DNA from: JABSOG01 sp965277695
GTDB lineage: Bacteria; Pseudomonadota; Gammaproteobacteria; Enterobacterales; Alteromonadaceae
Assembly: GCA_965277695.1 (NCBI GenBank)
Contig: CBDIDQ010000097.1
Coordinates: 1 to 64,000 of the forward strand
Reading direction: 5' to 3'
Length of the DNA stretch: 64,000 nucleotides
A model generated the notes under the pieces. That model searched no databases. It was not told where the DNA came from and saw only the letters and a list, made by a program, of their open reading frames with translations. Position 1 is the first letter of the stretch. Every line of letters begins with the position of its first letter. Both the position numbers and the translations under genes were made by a program. Below, one piece after another: positions 8,274 to 17,122 of the stretch.

Positions 8274-10385
8274 TTGGCTTATCTGACTAATAAAAAATTA
8301 ATATCATTACTGATATGTGTCGTTGTTTTGCTTGCCGTGTCGTTTTATCGCTCGCCGAGTGATATAGATCAACAGTCTGTCGAAATTGAATCCAGTCCAC
8401 CAGATACCCTCATTACACCTCCTTTAGTTAAAACAGTCATCGCTGAAAAGCCCAAACCGATACCGCCTGAACCTCAAGCTGAACTAAAGCCGGACGCAAC
8501 ACAATGTGAGCATCGCTGGATAGACCAAGAAGATGTTGCGTTGTGGAAACAACAAAAGAAAAGCGCTATTAAGGTACTGTTGGCGGATTTTCGCGATCAG
8601 GGTGTAGAAAGTCGCGTCTTGGACAAAGTGTATATTGAGTCGGGTATCGGTTTGCTTAAGGGGCGAAGGTTGTTTGTTCATTTTCGACAACAGGTTCGGC
8701 GTCCGGCCTTTTATGAAGTTAAAGGTGAAGGTAGAGGTAAAGGTGAGGGTAAGAGAGCGACGATGGATCAGCAAAGAGCGCTGAGGCTGTTGCGTGATAC
8801 TGGTGATTTTGCCGGATTGATTCAGCAGGTGGCTGATAAAGCGTTTGCTGATGAACTTTTTTATCTGGGTAAGCAGGGTCAGGTGACGTTGTTAAGTTAT
8901 ATTCTTGAGGCGGAACCGACGCAACCTCCGGAGGTGATTGAGGACTTGATTGAACGTTTGATTGATAGTGGTATCAGCGTCAATTATTCGGATTTAGCTG
9001 TAGTGACTCAGTTACCTCAGTTACATCGGTTGGGTGTGCCGTTAGCCACGATGAACCGGTTATATCTGTCCAGTGGATTATCGGCGGATAAAGTTTTGTC
9101 GCTGTATGCAAAGCAAACCTCATTGGCTTTGTTGGCGATCAGTGCACAAAACGTGGCTTTGGCCAATTACTGGATTGATATGGGCAGTCCGCTTCGGCCG
9201 GATTTATATTACGATAATGGGCTGGATAAGTTGGCCAAACATGGGGCAAAATTCAGTCAGACCGATATTGACAGTTTGTTTGAACAAATTGCGCTGCGAG
9301 GTTTTGCGCCTGCTTGGTCAAAAAGTGTGGGTAAGCTCAAAGCGATGGTGTCGCCGCCACTTTTCAATCGTTATGCTGCGCAGATGGGTCAAAAAAATCA
9401 TTCGTTATCAGGTGAAGAAGATTCGATTGCTCATTCAATCGTTAAACTTATCCACCATCATATTTTGACTGGCATGGTTGATTTTCCGCTGGATGCCGAA
9501 CCACAGCATCACTGTTTTGATCAGCTTGGTCAGCGACTGACCCGGTTTGCCATGAAACGTCATAGGGGAAAGCGTAAAACCAAAGCTGATAGAGTGGCTT
9601 TGGCGGCGGCCGAGGCGGTGGAAGCTGCGGCAGTTAAAGATTTGATTGCTCAGGCTAAAGAACAGTTCAGCAGTGACGAGGACATTGAAGACTATTTGGC
9701 ACAAGCTCAGGGCCTGCGTAATAAAGAGGCGATTGCTCAATTCAGGTTATCTCAAATACGCAAGTTGTCTGAGGCGATGAAGCTGCAAATTAGTCAGCCG
9801 ACACCTGAGGAAAGGCAGACAATGATGGCGGCTATTAAATTAGCCTATGATGGCAAGTGGTCGGAGGCAATCGAGGCGTTTGAGCAACTTGGTGGTTATG
9901 GACATACCGATGAGGCAATGACGTTACTACTGATGATTGCATTGAATGCTCGCAGTGACTTTGACGTTATTGTGGATTTATTGAGTCGGGGAGCCAAGTT
10001 CATGCCTAATGCTGTCGACACCTTAGTTAAGCACGATGACGCGGCGTTGGCCAAGCAGTTGTTGCCCTATGGTCTGGACATTCATTATGTTGAAATGGGT
10101 GAATCAATGTTAGCCAGAAGTGTGCAGCTGCGCTCGTTTAAAATACTTAAGTTTTTACTTGCAAACGGCGTCGCTCCAGACAGTGATGCAATGGGTTATG
10201 ACGCGTTGGATTGGGCACTTAAACGATTCAACCTCAATCGAGAGGGCCTGACAATCGTCAGTTTGCTGATGGATGCTGGTGCCAGAATAGAGTTGAGTCA
10301 TCAGCAAATTGTGGCAAAGCTGCAAGCCCATAATATGCCTGCTTATTCAGCGTTAATTGGGGCGTATAGCGGGTTGAAATTGTAG
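8274..10385 (+). CDS. Exported ~700-residue helical-repeat protein, paralogue A
   Basis: 703 residues, not assignable to a named family. An N-terminal hydrophobic helix (about 8-25) acts as signal anchor and is followed by a proline-rich linker (residues about 40-75). A conserved block follows around 85-140 (WKQQKKSAIKVLLADFRDQG, VLDKVYIESGIGLLKGRRL). The remainder is helical, and its last ~160 residues look like degenerate ankyrin-type repeats (ALNARSDFDVIVDLLSRGAK, ILKFLLANGVAPDSDAMGYD, VSLLMDAGARIELS). It is paralogous over its whole length to the protein at 11840-13873. A low-complexity Gly/Lys/Glu insertion near residues 150-160 is missing from the paralogue and is encoded by short imperfect repeats at 8717-8756. 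The start is a TTG after CGGGAA. Probably a periplasmic or membrane-anchored binding protein. Confidence 0.75.
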   Translation: MAYLTNKKLISLLICVVVLLAVSFYRSPSDIDQQSVEIESSPPDTLITPPLVKTVIAEKPKPIPPEPQAELKPDATQCEHRWIDQEDVALWKQQKKSAIKVLLADFRDQGVESRVLDKVYIESGIGLLKGRRLFVHFRQQVRRPAFYEVKGEGRGKGEGKRATMDQQRALRLLRDTGDFAGLIQQVADKAFADELFYLGKQGQVTLLSYILEAEPTQPPEVIEDLIERLIDSGISVNYSDLAVVTQLPQLHRLGVPLATMNRLYLSSGLSADKVLSLYAKQTSLALLAISAQNVALANYWIDMGSPLRPDLYYDNGLDKLAKHGAKFSQTDIDSLFEQIALRGFAPAWSKSVGKLKAMVSPPLFNRYAAQMGQKNHSLSGEEDSIAHSIVKLIHHHILTGMVDFPLDAEPQHHCFDQLGQRLTRFAMKRHRGKRKTKADRVALAAAEAVEAAAVKDLIAQAKEQFSSDEDIEDYLAQAQGLRNKEAIAQFRLSQIRKLSEAMKLQISQPTPEERQTMMAAIKLAYDGKWSEAIEAFEQLGGYGHTDEAMTLLLMIALNARSDFDVIVDLLSRGAKFMPNAVDTLVKHDDAALAKQLLPYGLDIHYVEMGESMLARSVQLRSFKILKFLLANGVAPDSDAMGYDALDWALKRFNLNREGLTIVSLLMDAGARIELSHQQIVAKLQAHNMPAYSALIGAYSGLKL

Positions 10386-10415
10386 GATGGGAGCCGTCAG
10401 ATACCCATCTACACC

Positions 10416-10440
10416 GTAGACGAGGTTTCAACCTCGTGAA
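10416..10440. repeat. REP-like short hairpin, CGAGGTTTCAACCTCG type
   Basis: A GTAG head is followed by the perfect 7-bp palindrome CGAGGTT-TC-AACCTCG. The same sequence occurs at 25471-25496 together with flanking bases. It sits just after the stop codon of the preceding gene. The rest of the gap to 10587 shows no other feature. Confidence 0.7.
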
Positions 10441-10586
10441 TGTTGGGCAATAATTGTCACCTTAATTTGCTCCATATAAATCTCACCAGCAAAAACATTC
10501 GCATTATTGTTAAAACTCATTATTATTATATTCGTAGTAGAGCTAATCTTAACTGTGTTTGGCTGTTGCTGTAAGGGCATAATAAA

Positions 10587-10949
10587 ATGAAGAAAATGTT
10601 TGGCAAATTGAACGCAAAGAAATGGTTGATCACTGTGATGATCATTGGAGTGTGTATACTCGTTTCGCCGATGGTGTTTTTATTGCTGTATCGTGTTTCG
10701 TGTGAGCTGCCCAGTTTTGGTGATGACGTGACGAAAACACAAGCAATAGAGATAGCCTATAACGAAGCCAGTGAGATGGAAACCCAAGGAGTGCTATTTT
10801 TTGATAAATCAGCAATTCCTGAGCCCCTCGTATGGTTGAGTAATGATCACTATCAAATTAGTTACCATGACCATCAGCGACAGCATTCTTTAACTGTTTC
10901 TGTCTTTCTAAATGGCTGTGTTGAAAAGTCGTTTAATCATGAAGAGTAA
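10587..10949 (+). CDS. Small single-pass membrane protein, hypothetical
   Basis: 120 residues. A basic N-terminus (MKKMFGKLNAKKW) precedes a strong transmembrane helix at about 14-36, followed by a ~80-residue exported domain with two Cys residues (CELPSF and NGCVEK) that could form a disulfide. The domain has alternating strands (GVLFFD, PLVWLSNDHYQISYHDH, SLTVSVFLNGCV), reminiscent of small PepSY-like folds, but this is not a firm match. It lies between two paralogous large exported proteins and may belong with them. Function unknown. Confidence 0.65.
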   Translation: MKKMFGKLNAKKWLITVMIIGVCILVSPMVFLLLYRVSCELPSFGDDVTKTQAIEIAYNEASEMETQGVLFFDKSAIPEPLVWLSNDHYQISYHDHQRQHSLTVSVFLNGCVEKSFNHEE

Positions 10950-11165
10950 TAACGTCAATGTCATGTAAAACACTAATTATGTAATTTATATGCATCTTGT
11001 ATGTTACAAAAATAATAAATAAAAGTAATTTAATGGTTTATTTACCAATTTTCTTAAGTAAACTACGCCCCTCACGTCGAGACGAGTTATACAGGGAAGC
11101 AGCGTTTTTGAATGAACAAATGCCGACAAATAATAATCACTAACAGACTCTTAAAGGGCAAAAAA

Positions 11166-11744
11166 GTGAAAATAGGCAATTTAACCAAAGCGGCGATGTT
11201 TGTCGCCTTAATGATGGGGCAGGTAACACCGCCCTCAACAAATGATAGAAATTTTTACGAGGAAGACGGCGATTTTAGTTCGGTGTCTACTGTGCTTCAC
11301 GATGGTTGGGGTTGGGGATTAAATAAAGCCCATGCGTTTTGTGACACCTTTGAGGGCACTGATACTAACTGTGCTTTTGGTGGTGAACCAGATGAAGAAA
11401 CCAGCCGTTATGACGAGGTGACTTATGAAAGCGGCGGGGATGCGCCTGCGCCGACAGAGCCGACAATTGATGAGCAAACTCTTGCGTTATTAAAAGAGAT
11501 CAAGCAGTGCTTTGATGTGGCAAAATCAAAATATGTACCTTGTGTGTTAGATAGAAATGATACCATTAGTTACTGGGCGGAGTGGTGTCATCTTGAGGCT
11601 GCCTTATTAGGCGGTTTAACTGGTCCATGGATTGGTGTTGGTTTTGGTGTTGTTTGTAAACTGGCAAAAGAATATGACCTTTCGCGGACTGAGGCTTATT
11701 GCCTTGGGCAAGTAGAGACTGAAATGCTTAAGTGTATGAGCTGA
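11166..11744 (+). CDS. Small exported Cys-rich hypothetical protein
   Basis: Start placed at the GTG at 11166, preceded by AAAGGG, because it gives a conventional signal peptide (KIGNLTKAAMFVALMMGQ); an ATG at 11112 adds 18 residues that would spoil it. The mature part has an acidic, Pro-containing middle (EPDEETSRYDE, APAPTEPTIDEQ) and eight Cys residues in the mature region (CDTFEGTDTNC, CFDVAKSKYVPC, WCHLEAA, VVCKLA, YCLGQ, KCMS). A Gly-rich hydrophobic stretch at about 150-168 of the shorter form could be an amphipathic or membrane helix. No family is recognised. It lies directly upstream of the second large paralogue (95 bp gap). Confidence 0.6.
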   Translation: MKIGNLTKAAMFVALMMGQVTPPSTNDRNFYEEDGDFSSVSTVLHDGWGWGLNKAHAFCDTFEGTDTNCAFGGEPDEETSRYDEVTYESGGDAPAPTEPTIDEQTLALLKEIKQCFDVAKSKYVPCVLDRNDTISYWAEWCHLEAALLGGLTGPWIGVGFGVVCKLAKEYDLSRTEAYCLGQVETEMLKCMS

Positions 11745-11839
11745 CTTGCTTAGCAAATATCGATGTGCGGTGTCTAAGTTGTCATAAAAATGACAAATAG
11801 GCACCGAGATTAAACCGTTTAAATCAGATGTGATTAACT

Positions 11840-13873
11840 ATGAAATTAATAATAATCAGTGCCGGTTTTGCATTGCTGGTCGGCTCATTTTTCCTATATA
11901 GTAGCTCCTCCCAGAATACATCAGACCAGAATACACCAGATAGGCTGGTTCCAGCCACAATTCAGCAGCCTGATGTTCAGGCTACAACTTTGTTACCAGC
12001 GCCAGTTGAGTCATTAAATACGCCTGACGTGGCGGCTGTGAATTGTCGCAATACCTTTTTAGCTCACGATGAAAAAGTGCAATGGCAGCATAATAAAAAA
12101 TCTTATATTGAAGCCCGGCTTGCAGACTTGCAGCAACAAGGCGTGAGTGAAAATGTGCTTGATAAAGTGGCTATTAATACCAGCATTGGTTTATTTCGGG
12201 GGCGTAATTTGCGTCATAGTTATTTGAACCAGGTTAAAAAACCACCTTATACCGAAGCCAAGGTGGTGTTTGCCAATCCACAATTGCAAATGAGTTTGTT
12301 AAAACAAGCCAGAGCCGGGGAGTTTGTACAAATAGCTGAAGATATAACCGCCAAGGTATTTAAGCCTGATGCCTATTATATTGGTAAGAAAGGAATGGTT
12401 TTTTTACTGAGTTATTTATTAGAGTTCAATACCGCTGATCCGGCGCAACTCATTGAGCTGCTAATTGATAGTGGTATTACTGTGACTCATGCTGATTTGG
12501 TTAAAGTGAGTCAGCTGAATATACCAGAAGCGACGCTCAACAGACTTTATTTGTCGAGCGACTTACCAGCAGATAAGGTCTTAAAGCGTTTTGGTAAATA
12601 TACCTCACTGGCCTTGGTGGCACTGCAAGCTAAAAACATTGAATTGGCCAGTTATTGGATCAGTATGGATAGCCCGTTACAGCCCGATTTATTTTATGAT
12701 AATGGTTTAGATGTATTGGCGAACAATGGCGGAGGCGCAGGGCAATCTGATATAGACGCAATATTTGCACAAATGGCTGCCAAGGGATTATCACCTTATT
12801 GGCCGACCAGTTATAAAAAATTAAAAGCGCTGATTTCCCCCTCCCTCTTTAGCCGCTATGAATTACAAATGAAAAAAGGTTTTGAGCCATTACAGTTGAC
12901 GCAGTTGGCACAGGCTCAGTCGATTGTTGATCAAATCCATAGACAGATGCTCAAAGGCATGGTCGATTTTGCATTGGATAGTGAACCTCAACATCCGTGT
13001 TTTTCTCGTGTGGGTAGACGTTTAACTAAGCTAGCAATGGGCAGCAAGACCAAGAAAAAAGTACCTAAGCGTCAACCTCAAGTTGATTTGCAAACAGAAC
13101 AGCTGGCCATGTCAGAGCAAATGGCAACAAAAATTGCCGCAGCGAAAAACCTGTTTAGTGATGATCAAGGGGTCGAAGCTCACTTGGGCGAAGGTCAGGG
13201 TTTGGCAAGTAAGCTAGCAGTTGAAAGATTTAGAAGGCAGCAGATGACTGAGCTGGCAAAAACGCTCAAAGATCAGTTTACAGTGGATCCGGTCATGCAG
13301 GAAGTGGATAGCAAAATGACCGAGATATACCGATTGGCCAACGCTGGAAAATGGAATGAGGCTGTTGACCAGCTTAATCGGCTTGATATGCCTGAGCAAG
13401 ATGTTGCGACTGCTTTGTTAATGCTGGCGTTAAATACTAACCCAGATTTTGCCATTATTAAGCAACTGCTAGATAGAGGTGGCAAGCTTATGCCTAATGC
13501 CATTGGCCTCCTAATTGTGCAAGATAATGCTGATTTGGCTGGCAAATTGTTGCCATTTGGGTTGGATATACACTATGTCGCAGGAGGCTACTCTACACTT
13601 GCAAGGAGCGTGGAACGTGGTGCGTTAAAGATGTTTAAGTTTTTGCTTGAACAAGGGGTTGAAATCGATAGTCATACACCGGGTTTTGATGCACTAGACA
13701 TCGCTTTAAGGCAATTTAATATTAAAACAACAGGATTGACTTATGTGTCAAGATTAATTACGGCTGGAGCGAATATAGAGTTGAGTCACAAGCAGATTGT
13801 TGACCAATTGAAAGTACATGATATGCCGGCTTATTTTTCATTAACCAGCGCTCACAATGAACTGAAATTATAA
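11840..13873 (+). CDS. Exported ~680-residue helical-repeat protein, paralogue B
   Basis: 677 residues, full-length paralogue of the protein at 8274-10385. It shares the N-terminal signal anchor (about 2-20), the Pro/Thr-rich linker, the conserved block WQHNKKSYIEARLADLQQQG then VLDKVAINTSIGLFRGRNL, the LNRLYLSSDLPADKVL motif, and the ankyrin-like C-terminus (ALNTNPDFAIIKQLLDRGGK, MFKFLLEQGVEIDSHTPGFD, YVSRLITAGANIELSHKQIV) ending LKL as in paralogue A. The Gly/Lys/Glu insertion of paralogue A is absent. Divergence is substantial throughout, so the duplication is not recent. The two copies frame two small exported proteins, suggesting a module that was duplicated and then diverged. Function unknown. 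Confidence 0.75.
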   Translation: MKLIIISAGFALLVGSFFLYSSSSQNTSDQNTPDRLVPATIQQPDVQATTLLPAPVESLNTPDVAAVNCRNTFLAHDEKVQWQHNKKSYIEARLADLQQQGVSENVLDKVAINTSIGLFRGRNLRHSYLNQVKKPPYTEAKVVFANPQLQMSLLKQARAGEFVQIAEDITAKVFKPDAYYIGKKGMVFLLSYLLEFNTADPAQLIELLIDSGITVTHADLVKVSQLNIPEATLNRLYLSSDLPADKVLKRFGKYTSLALVALQAKNIELASYWISMDSPLQPDLFYDNGLDVLANNGGGAGQSDIDAIFAQMAAKGLSPYWPTSYKKLKALISPSLFSRYELQMKKGFEPLQLTQLAQAQSIVDQIHRQMLKGMVDFALDSEPQHPCFSRVGRRLTKLAMGSKTKKKVPKRQPQVDLQTEQLAMSEQMATKIAAAKNLFSDDQGVEAHLGEGQGLASKLAVERFRRQQMTELAKTLKDQFTVDPVMQEVDSKMTEIYRLANAGKWNEAVDQLNRLDMPEQDVATALLMLALNTNPDFAIIKQLLDRGGKLMPNAIGLLIVQDNADLAGKLLPFGLDIHYVAGGYSTLARSVERGALKMFKFLLEQGVEIDSHTPGFDALDIALRQFNIKTTGLTYVSRLITAGANIELSHKQIVDQLKVHDMPAYFSLTSAHNELKL

Positions 13874-13923
13874 ACAAACAGAACGGTATTCAGTCAAAAT
13901 ACCGCTTAGTTTTAGGAGGTTTT

Positions 13924-14169
13924 ATGATGTTACTTGAACTGACACGCAAAGAATTAATGGAACGTGTTTTATTAGTATCCGGTATGATTTTACTATTGTA
14001 TTTTGATATAGGCAGTGTTTGGTTGATTTTTTTTCTTGGTATGGGATTTTCTTTCCTGCATGAAAAATCAATCAAAACGAGGATCCAACTCGATAACCTA
14101 AAAGCGCAAATTGACACATTAAAAGCTGAAGCTATATCAACACAAGCGTCGGATTTAAGGGATTTATAA
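13924..14169 (+). CDS. Small membrane protein with C-terminal coiled coil
   Basis: 81 residues behind a strong TAGGAGG ribosome-binding site. Two hydrophobic segments (about 14-27 and 31-44) form a hairpin in the membrane, and residues about 48-75 (KTRIQLDNLKAQIDTLKAEA) form a short coiled coil on the cytoplasmic side. Its stop codon overlaps the start codon of the downstream Fic gene (TAATG), implying translational coupling and probably a functional link: it could anchor or regulate the Fic protein. No family recognised. Confidence 0.7.
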   Translation: MMLLELTRKELMERVLLVSGMILLLYFDIGSVWLIFFLGMGFSFLHEKSIKTRIQLDNLKAQIDTLKAEAISTQASDLRDL

Positions 14170-15263
14170 TGCAAATTGAGCGGCCGTTTGGTGATAACAA
14201 TCAAGCCATCTTATGTAATGTACCGCCGATGCTACCCGGTGAGCTTTTTAATCAGGCTATCGAGCTTAAAATGAGTTCGGGCGTTGAGCAGCGTTTTGGT
14301 GATTTTTCTATTAGTGCTTTTTTATCCCGTTATTTGGCGGGTAACAGTAGTCTGCGAGAAGCTCGGTTGGTATCGCGTAAACGTTTGGCGTTGGTGGCCA
14401 GTGAAGTCGGTTATCTTGATGCTCAGGCGGTGCAATTACATCAGCAAATTCAACGTTATCAACAGGCTAAACAAATCTTGATTGACAGCCCGGTCCATAC
14501 TCTTGATGCGATCTGTAAGCTCAATGGTTTGATTGCGCCTGAGCAAAAGGGCTCAGGTAAACTCAGACAGCGGCAAAATTGGGTTGGTGGTAAAACGCCT
14601 TTTATTGCTCGTTATGTTTGTCCGCCGCCCGAAGCGGTGGCTGCGTTAATGGACAACTGGTTGACGTTTATTAATGCGACCTCCTATTCTCCAGAGGCTA
14701 TTGCTATTACAGGTCATTGCAGTTTGGCGAGTATTCATCCCTTTAGTGAGGGCAATGGCAGAACTGCGCGGCTTTTTCTTGATGGCATGTTAGAAAAAAC
14801 CCATGGTGATAAAGTTCCGCTGTTAACTTATCGTTTGTCTCCTGCTTGCTCGGGTTATATCGAAGCGCAAGAATTGATGAATATTGGCGATCCGCAAAGT
14901 TTGTCTCACCCATTTTGGTGCGAAGCAATCGCTTGGAGCGACCAATTGCAAATAACTTTTGTTGATATCTTGAGTGCTTGCAAAAAACAACTTCATAGCA
15001 AGATTGGTATGAATCGCCTTAGTGCTGCTTCGGCTAAATTACTCAATCGGCTTTGGTCACAACCAATTGTTTGCCAAAGGGGTTTATTGACGCTGTTTGA
15101 CATGGATATCAATGCAGTCAGGTTGGCGCTGAATGAATTGGTTAAAATGGGCATTTTAGACAGCCGAAAGTTACGCTCACCTGAGAATGCGGTGATTTAT
15201 GATTGTCCGATAATCTTTGCTGCGTACACCGCGATGGATGATGCTATTTTTGTAAACGTTTGA
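14169..15263 (+). CDS. Fic/DOC family protein (AMPylase type)
   Basis: 364 residues. The Fic catalytic motif is complete at residues 190-201, HPFSEGNGRTAR, with catalytic His190 and the anion-binding loop. The N-terminal region (about 30-170) resembles the helical cap of Fic proteins, with a conserved GGKTPFIARYVCPPPEAV flap region. A possible N-terminal inhibitory motif, SSLRE around residue 60, only partly matches the class II consensus (S/T)xxxE(G/N). The C-terminus (about 285-355) looks like a winged helix (LTLFDMDINAVRLALNELVKMG), common in Fic proteins. The family transfers AMP or other nucleotide-derived groups to target hydroxyls. It is translationally coupled to a small membrane protein. 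Target unknown. Confidence 0.9.
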   Translation: MQIERPFGDNNQAILCNVPPMLPGELFNQAIELKMSSGVEQRFGDFSISAFLSRYLAGNSSLREARLVSRKRLALVASEVGYLDAQAVQLHQQIQRYQQAKQILIDSPVHTLDAICKLNGLIAPEQKGSGKLRQRQNWVGGKTPFIARYVCPPPEAVAALMDNWLTFINATSYSPEAIAITGHCSLASIHPFSEGNGRTARLFLDGMLEKTHGDKVPLLTYRLSPACSGYIEAQELMNIGDPQSLSHPFWCEAIAWSDQLQITFVDILSACKKQLHSKIGMNRLSAASAKLLNRLWSQPIVCQRGLLTLFDMDINAVRLALNELVKMGILDSRKLRSPENAVIYDCPIIFAAYTAMDDAIFVNV

Positions 15264-15385
15264 TTTTTCATTTTAATTATCATTTTTACGCAATGTTATC
15301 AGACTCTTATTAGACATGGGCCTGTTTCTTGTCTATCCTTGTATTACGTTTTGGGTAACCCTTTTATCCAATCAAATAATAAGAG

Positions 15386-15442
15386 ATGACTATGCCAGCT
15401 AACTTTATCACGAAGCTTGTAACCAAGCGGTTAAGCCTGTGA
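15386..15442 (+). CDS. Possible 18-residue leader peptide
   Basis: ATG at 15386 (second ATG at 15392) opens an 18-codon frame, MTMPANFITKLVTKRLSL, whose TGA at 15440-15442 overlaps the GTG start of the methyltransferase at 15439. An AAGAG lies close to the first ATG. Such an overlap is typical of a translated leader that couples re-initiation to the downstream gene. No homologue is known to me and the peptide could be fortuitous. Confidence 0.35.
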   Translation: MTMPANFITKLVTKRLSL

Positions 15443-16218
15443 ATACGGCTTTAAAATCCTCACCTTATGATCAACAAGCCTCGCAGTTTGATCGACGCAC
15501 CGGGGTTAAAAACCCTGAGCAAATTGCGACCGCAATCGCGCAAATTTCAAATAATTCAGGCACTTTGGTTGAAATTGGCTGCGGCACCGGGCAAATCGGC
15601 GCACTGTTGGCACCACTGGTCGAACATTATATTGGCATTGATTTGTCTGCACAGATGTTAAAACAGTTTGCTTCACGAGTAGATAACCTCGTTTTATTAC
15701 AGGCCGATGGCAATGATGTTTGGCCTGTTGAGGACGCTCAGGCAGATCTGATTTTTTCTTCACGGGCCATTCATTGGCTTGATATTGAGCATACCATTGA
15801 GCAGGCATATCGCGTTGCAAACCCTGACGGTGCACTATTAATTGTCGGTCGAGCAAACCGAGCGGAAGACAGCTGGGAGTCACGGTTGCGAAAACAGTGT
15901 CATCAATTATTAAAACAACACCAGATCAAACCCCGCAATGGTAACGCCCATTTGCGTCAACTCAATGAGGCATTTAATGCTCGTGGAGCCGAGATACTAA
16001 CGCCTATTGTGGTAACGAAATGGCAACAACCACGAGCGCTACAACAAGCTTTGGACGATTGGGCCAATAAATCCGGTTTAGCCGGGGTTGAATTGCAAGA
16101 TAACATCAAACAACAGATTTTAAGCGAACTCAAACAATGGGCTGAAGCCACTTTTGGTCATCACTTACCTGAACAAACCGAGCGTCAATATACGCTTTAT
16201 CCAATTAAACTTTTTTAA
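15439..16218 (+). CDS. Class I SAM-dependent methyltransferase
   Basis: 259 residues with a methyltransferase type 11 fold: motif I VEIGCGTGQIGALL around 42-55, the acidic residue ending strand beta2 in YIGIDLSAQML, motif around LLQADGNDVWP, and ADLIFSSRAIHWLD (post-II/III), where small-molecule methyltransferases of this type carry Trp. The N-terminal YDQQASQFDRR resembles the YDxxAxxYDxxRP start common in this family. The C-terminal third forms a lid. The substrate is probably a small molecule but is not predictable. Start is GTG 15439 with weak ribosome-binding signal, overlapping the stop of a short upstream frame. It lies 67 bp upstream of the molybdenum-storage-like pair and may be co-transcribed with it. 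Confidence 0.85.
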   Translation: MNTALKSSPYDQQASQFDRRTGVKNPEQIATAIAQISNNSGTLVEIGCGTGQIGALLAPLVEHYIGIDLSAQMLKQFASRVDNLVLLQADGNDVWPVEDAQADLIFSSRAIHWLDIEHTIEQAYRVANPDGALLIVGRANRAEDSWESRLRKQCHQLLKQHQIKPRNGNAHLRQLNEAFNARGAEILTPIVVTKWQQPRALQQALDDWANKSGLAGVELQDNIKQQILSELKQWAEATFGHHLPEQTERQYTLYPIKLF

Positions 16219-16285
16219 CTTAACTAATTAAAGCTATTTTAAATAAACTCTATCTTTAAAAAGGCATTCAAAGAGGCTAACAACA

Positions 16286-17101
16286 ATGAAAGATGCATTG
16301 CTCAGTACCTTAGGTGAAGAGCTGGTTACTGGTTCATTAAGTGACCCAAACCTGCTGGCGAAAACCAACCAAAAAGACATATTACAAATTTTACCTGACG
16401 CCAATGTGCTGAAGCTCGGCGGCCAGAGTTTTATTGATCGCGGCCGGGCGGCGGTATTTCCTATTATTGATGAAATAGTCGCCAATCTGGCTAATCATCA
16501 AATGATCATCGGCACCGGTGCAGGCACTCGGGCTAGACATGCTTATAGTGTCGGTCTCGATTTAGGCTTGCCAACCGGAGCGTTAAGTGTATTAGGGACT
16601 TTTGTTAGTATGCAAAATGCCCGAATGATTAACTACTTGCTGGCCAAGCATGGTATTCCTTTTATTGAACCTGCGCAATTTGCTCAGCTACCGTTGTATT
16701 TGGCCGAACGTCAGGCGGCGATTTTCTTTGGCATGCCACCTTATATATATTGGCATGAAACCCCAAGTGTTGGTCGTATTCCACCGCATCGTACTGATAC
16801 AGGAACCTACCTTATCAGTGAAGTGCTAGGGACTAAATCGATGATTTATATCAAAGATGAAAAAGGTTTGTATACGGCAGATCCGAAGAAGGACAAAAAC
16901 GCTAAATTTATCCCGAGAATTTCTGTTAATGAATTACAGGAGATGGATTTGCAAGATGTGGTGGTGGAACATGCCGTGCTCGAACTGATGGGCCGGGCGA
17001 AACATCGTCGTAGTATTCAAATTATCAATGGCCTAGAGCCGGGCAATCTCACGCGAGCTTTAAATGGCGAAGAGATTGGCACAATTATCTATGCTGATTA
17101 A
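16286..17101 (+). CDS. mosB: Molybdenum storage protein beta-like subunit
   Basis: 271 residues of the amino-acid-kinase fold, closest in my recognition to the beta subunit (MosB, 270 residues) of the Azotobacter vinelandii molybdenum storage protein. Shared landmarks are the nucleotide-binding VLKLGGQSFIDRGRAAVFP, the GTGAGTRARH motif, DLGLPTGALSVLG, the FGMPPY loop, RIPPHRTDTG, YIKDEKGLYTADP, and the C-terminal IINGLEPGNLTRALNGEE. In Azotobacter, alpha3beta3 cages store polynuclear molybdate or tungstate clusters in an ATP-dependent way. Here the beta-like gene is followed 21 bp later by an alpha-like gene, so a heteromeric cage is likely. No molybdate transporter or nitrogenase gene is visible in the window. 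UMP kinase is excluded by context and by the specific motifs. Confidence 0.8.
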   Translation: MKDALLSTLGEELVTGSLSDPNLLAKTNQKDILQILPDANVLKLGGQSFIDRGRAAVFPIIDEIVANLANHQMIIGTGAGTRARHAYSVGLDLGLPTGALSVLGTFVSMQNARMINYLLAKHGIPFIEPAQFAQLPLYLAERQAAIFFGMPPYIYWHETPSVGRIPPHRTDTGTYLISEVLGTKSMIYIKDEKGLYTADPKKDKNAKFIPRISVNELQEMDLQDVVVEHAVLELMGRAKHRRSIQIINGLEPGNLTRALNGEEIGTIIYAD

Positions 17102-17122
17102 ATAAAAAGAAGGAGAATTCCA

